From NCBI GenBank assembly GCA_017439555.1, contig JAFSIZ010000156.1, forward strand, positions 1-59,294: a DNA stretch of 59,294 nucleotides, given 5' to 3'. Every line of letters starts with the position of its first letter. Within the stretch, counting starts at the first letter, position 1. The stretch is from Oscillospiraceae bacterium. GTDB taxonomy: Bacteria > Bacillota > Clostridia > Oscillospirales > JAAYXM01. Below, piece after piece: positions 59,093 through 59,294 of this stretch. The position numbers and the translations under genes were made by a program. The notes under the pieces were generated by a model. The model saw only the letters and a program-made list of their open reading frames with translations. It had not been told where the DNA came from and searched no databases.

Positions 59093-59294
59093 GGCAAGCA
59101 TCAAATAAATCCACAGGTTTTTGATAAAGTAAAACTTTCTTGGGCCTGGCGTTAATCAACGCCAGGTTCTTTTTTAATGTAGCAGGACTAACTCTGGAAA
59201 GGTTTCTTCCTTTAGGATAGAACTCACGAAGTAAACCATTTAGATTTTCATTTGTTCCTTTTTGCCAAGCGCAGTAAGGATCTGCAAAATAGAC
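59073..59294 (-). CDS. IS30-family transposase, C-terminal 73 residues
   Basis: An open frame entering from the right edge. It reads VYFADPYCAWQKGTNENLNG, then LLREFYPKGRNLSRVS, the strongly conserved IS30 C-terminal block in which the E of TNEN is the last residue of the DDE triad. A following LALINARPKKVLLYQKPVDL matches the N-x-R-P-R-K pattern, and the protein ends in KICCT. It terminates within the element's end repeat. The remainder and the other end lie beyond the window. Confidence 0.85.
   Translation of the reverse strand, partial: VYFADPYCAWQKGTNENLNGLLREFYPKGRNLSRVSPATLKKNLALINARPKKVLLYQKPVDLFDACLKICCT
59145..59174 (+). terminator. Terminator-like hairpin inside the transposase gene (antisense side)
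   Basis: Plus strand CCTGGCGTT/AACGCCAGG (9 bp, loop AATC) followed by TTCTTTTTT. It lies within transposase coding sequence and would stop plus-strand transcription entering the element from the left. Confidence 0.6.

Overview
The window is 59.3 kb of bacterial chromosome with a typical Clostridia (Bacillota) core gene set. Evidence for this is the murB-rapZ-yvcK-whiA-dnaE-pfkA run, an rlmB-X-era-recO-mutS2 run, nrdR, coaD/rsmD/uvrC, a YlbJ-type sporulation membrane protein, S-layer-homology (SLH) proteins, strong AGGAGG ribosome binding sites and SigA-type promoters. GC content is moderate. A gut-type, spore-lineage clostridium (Oscillospirales-like) is my best guess, but nothing here fixes the genus.

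Layout. 1-6.6 kb: the 5' end of rplS (minus), three secreted SLH or stalk-domain proteins and one SLH-less stalk protein, with hairpin repeats between them. 6.7-12.3 kb: an RluA-type pseudouridine synthase, a sodium-coupled NSS transporter, tRNA-Pro(GGG) followed by two 176-bp tandem copies carrying its 3' end, a DUF421/DUF4363 pair, nrdR and a TIM-barrel sugar isomerase-like gene. 12.3-23.6 kb: secD-secF, an asnS-aminotransferase-purB operon, a DUF378 protein, ackA, tmcAL, murD and a histidine-free HPr-like gene. 23.7-33.6 kb: mtaB, then murB-rapZ-yvcK-whiA-dnaE, pfkA and a tautomerase. 33.7-36.7 kb: a TAXI-type TRAP transporter (solute receptor and fused permease). 37-46.6 kb: a six-gene minus-strand glycan operon (uncharacterised glycosidase-like protein, nagA, beta-helix GH28-like protein, AGE-family epimerase, GH29 fucosidase, DUF4838 protein) with a divergent AraC-type regulator. 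46.7-57.5 kb: minus-strand housekeeping genes (HPr variant-uvrC-rsmD-coaD-coiled coil; rlmB-P-type-ATPase-like-era-recO-mutS2). 57.6-59.3 kb: ylbJ-like gene, a small Cys-rich protein and the 3' end of an IS30-family transposase running off the window.

How the genes fit together. The RapZ/YvcK/WhiA/MurB/MurD group links cell-wall precursor supply to division. The AraC gene and its divergent operon look like a regulated pathway that cleaves and epimerises fucose- and N-acetylhexosamine-containing sugars inside the cell: no enzyme in it has a signal peptide, so substrate must be imported by something encoded elsewhere or by the neighbouring TRAP system (inference).

The points most worth following are: a P-type ATPase homologue that has lost the phosphorylation and hinge motifs and carries a repeated SVxEILxE tail motif; two HPr-family proteins that both lack the phosphorylatable His15; the tRNA-Pro/terminator tandem repeat; the uncharacterised 610-residue glycosidase-like protein; and a family of short TGGGGACRT hairpin repeats that coincide with a truncated gene start.
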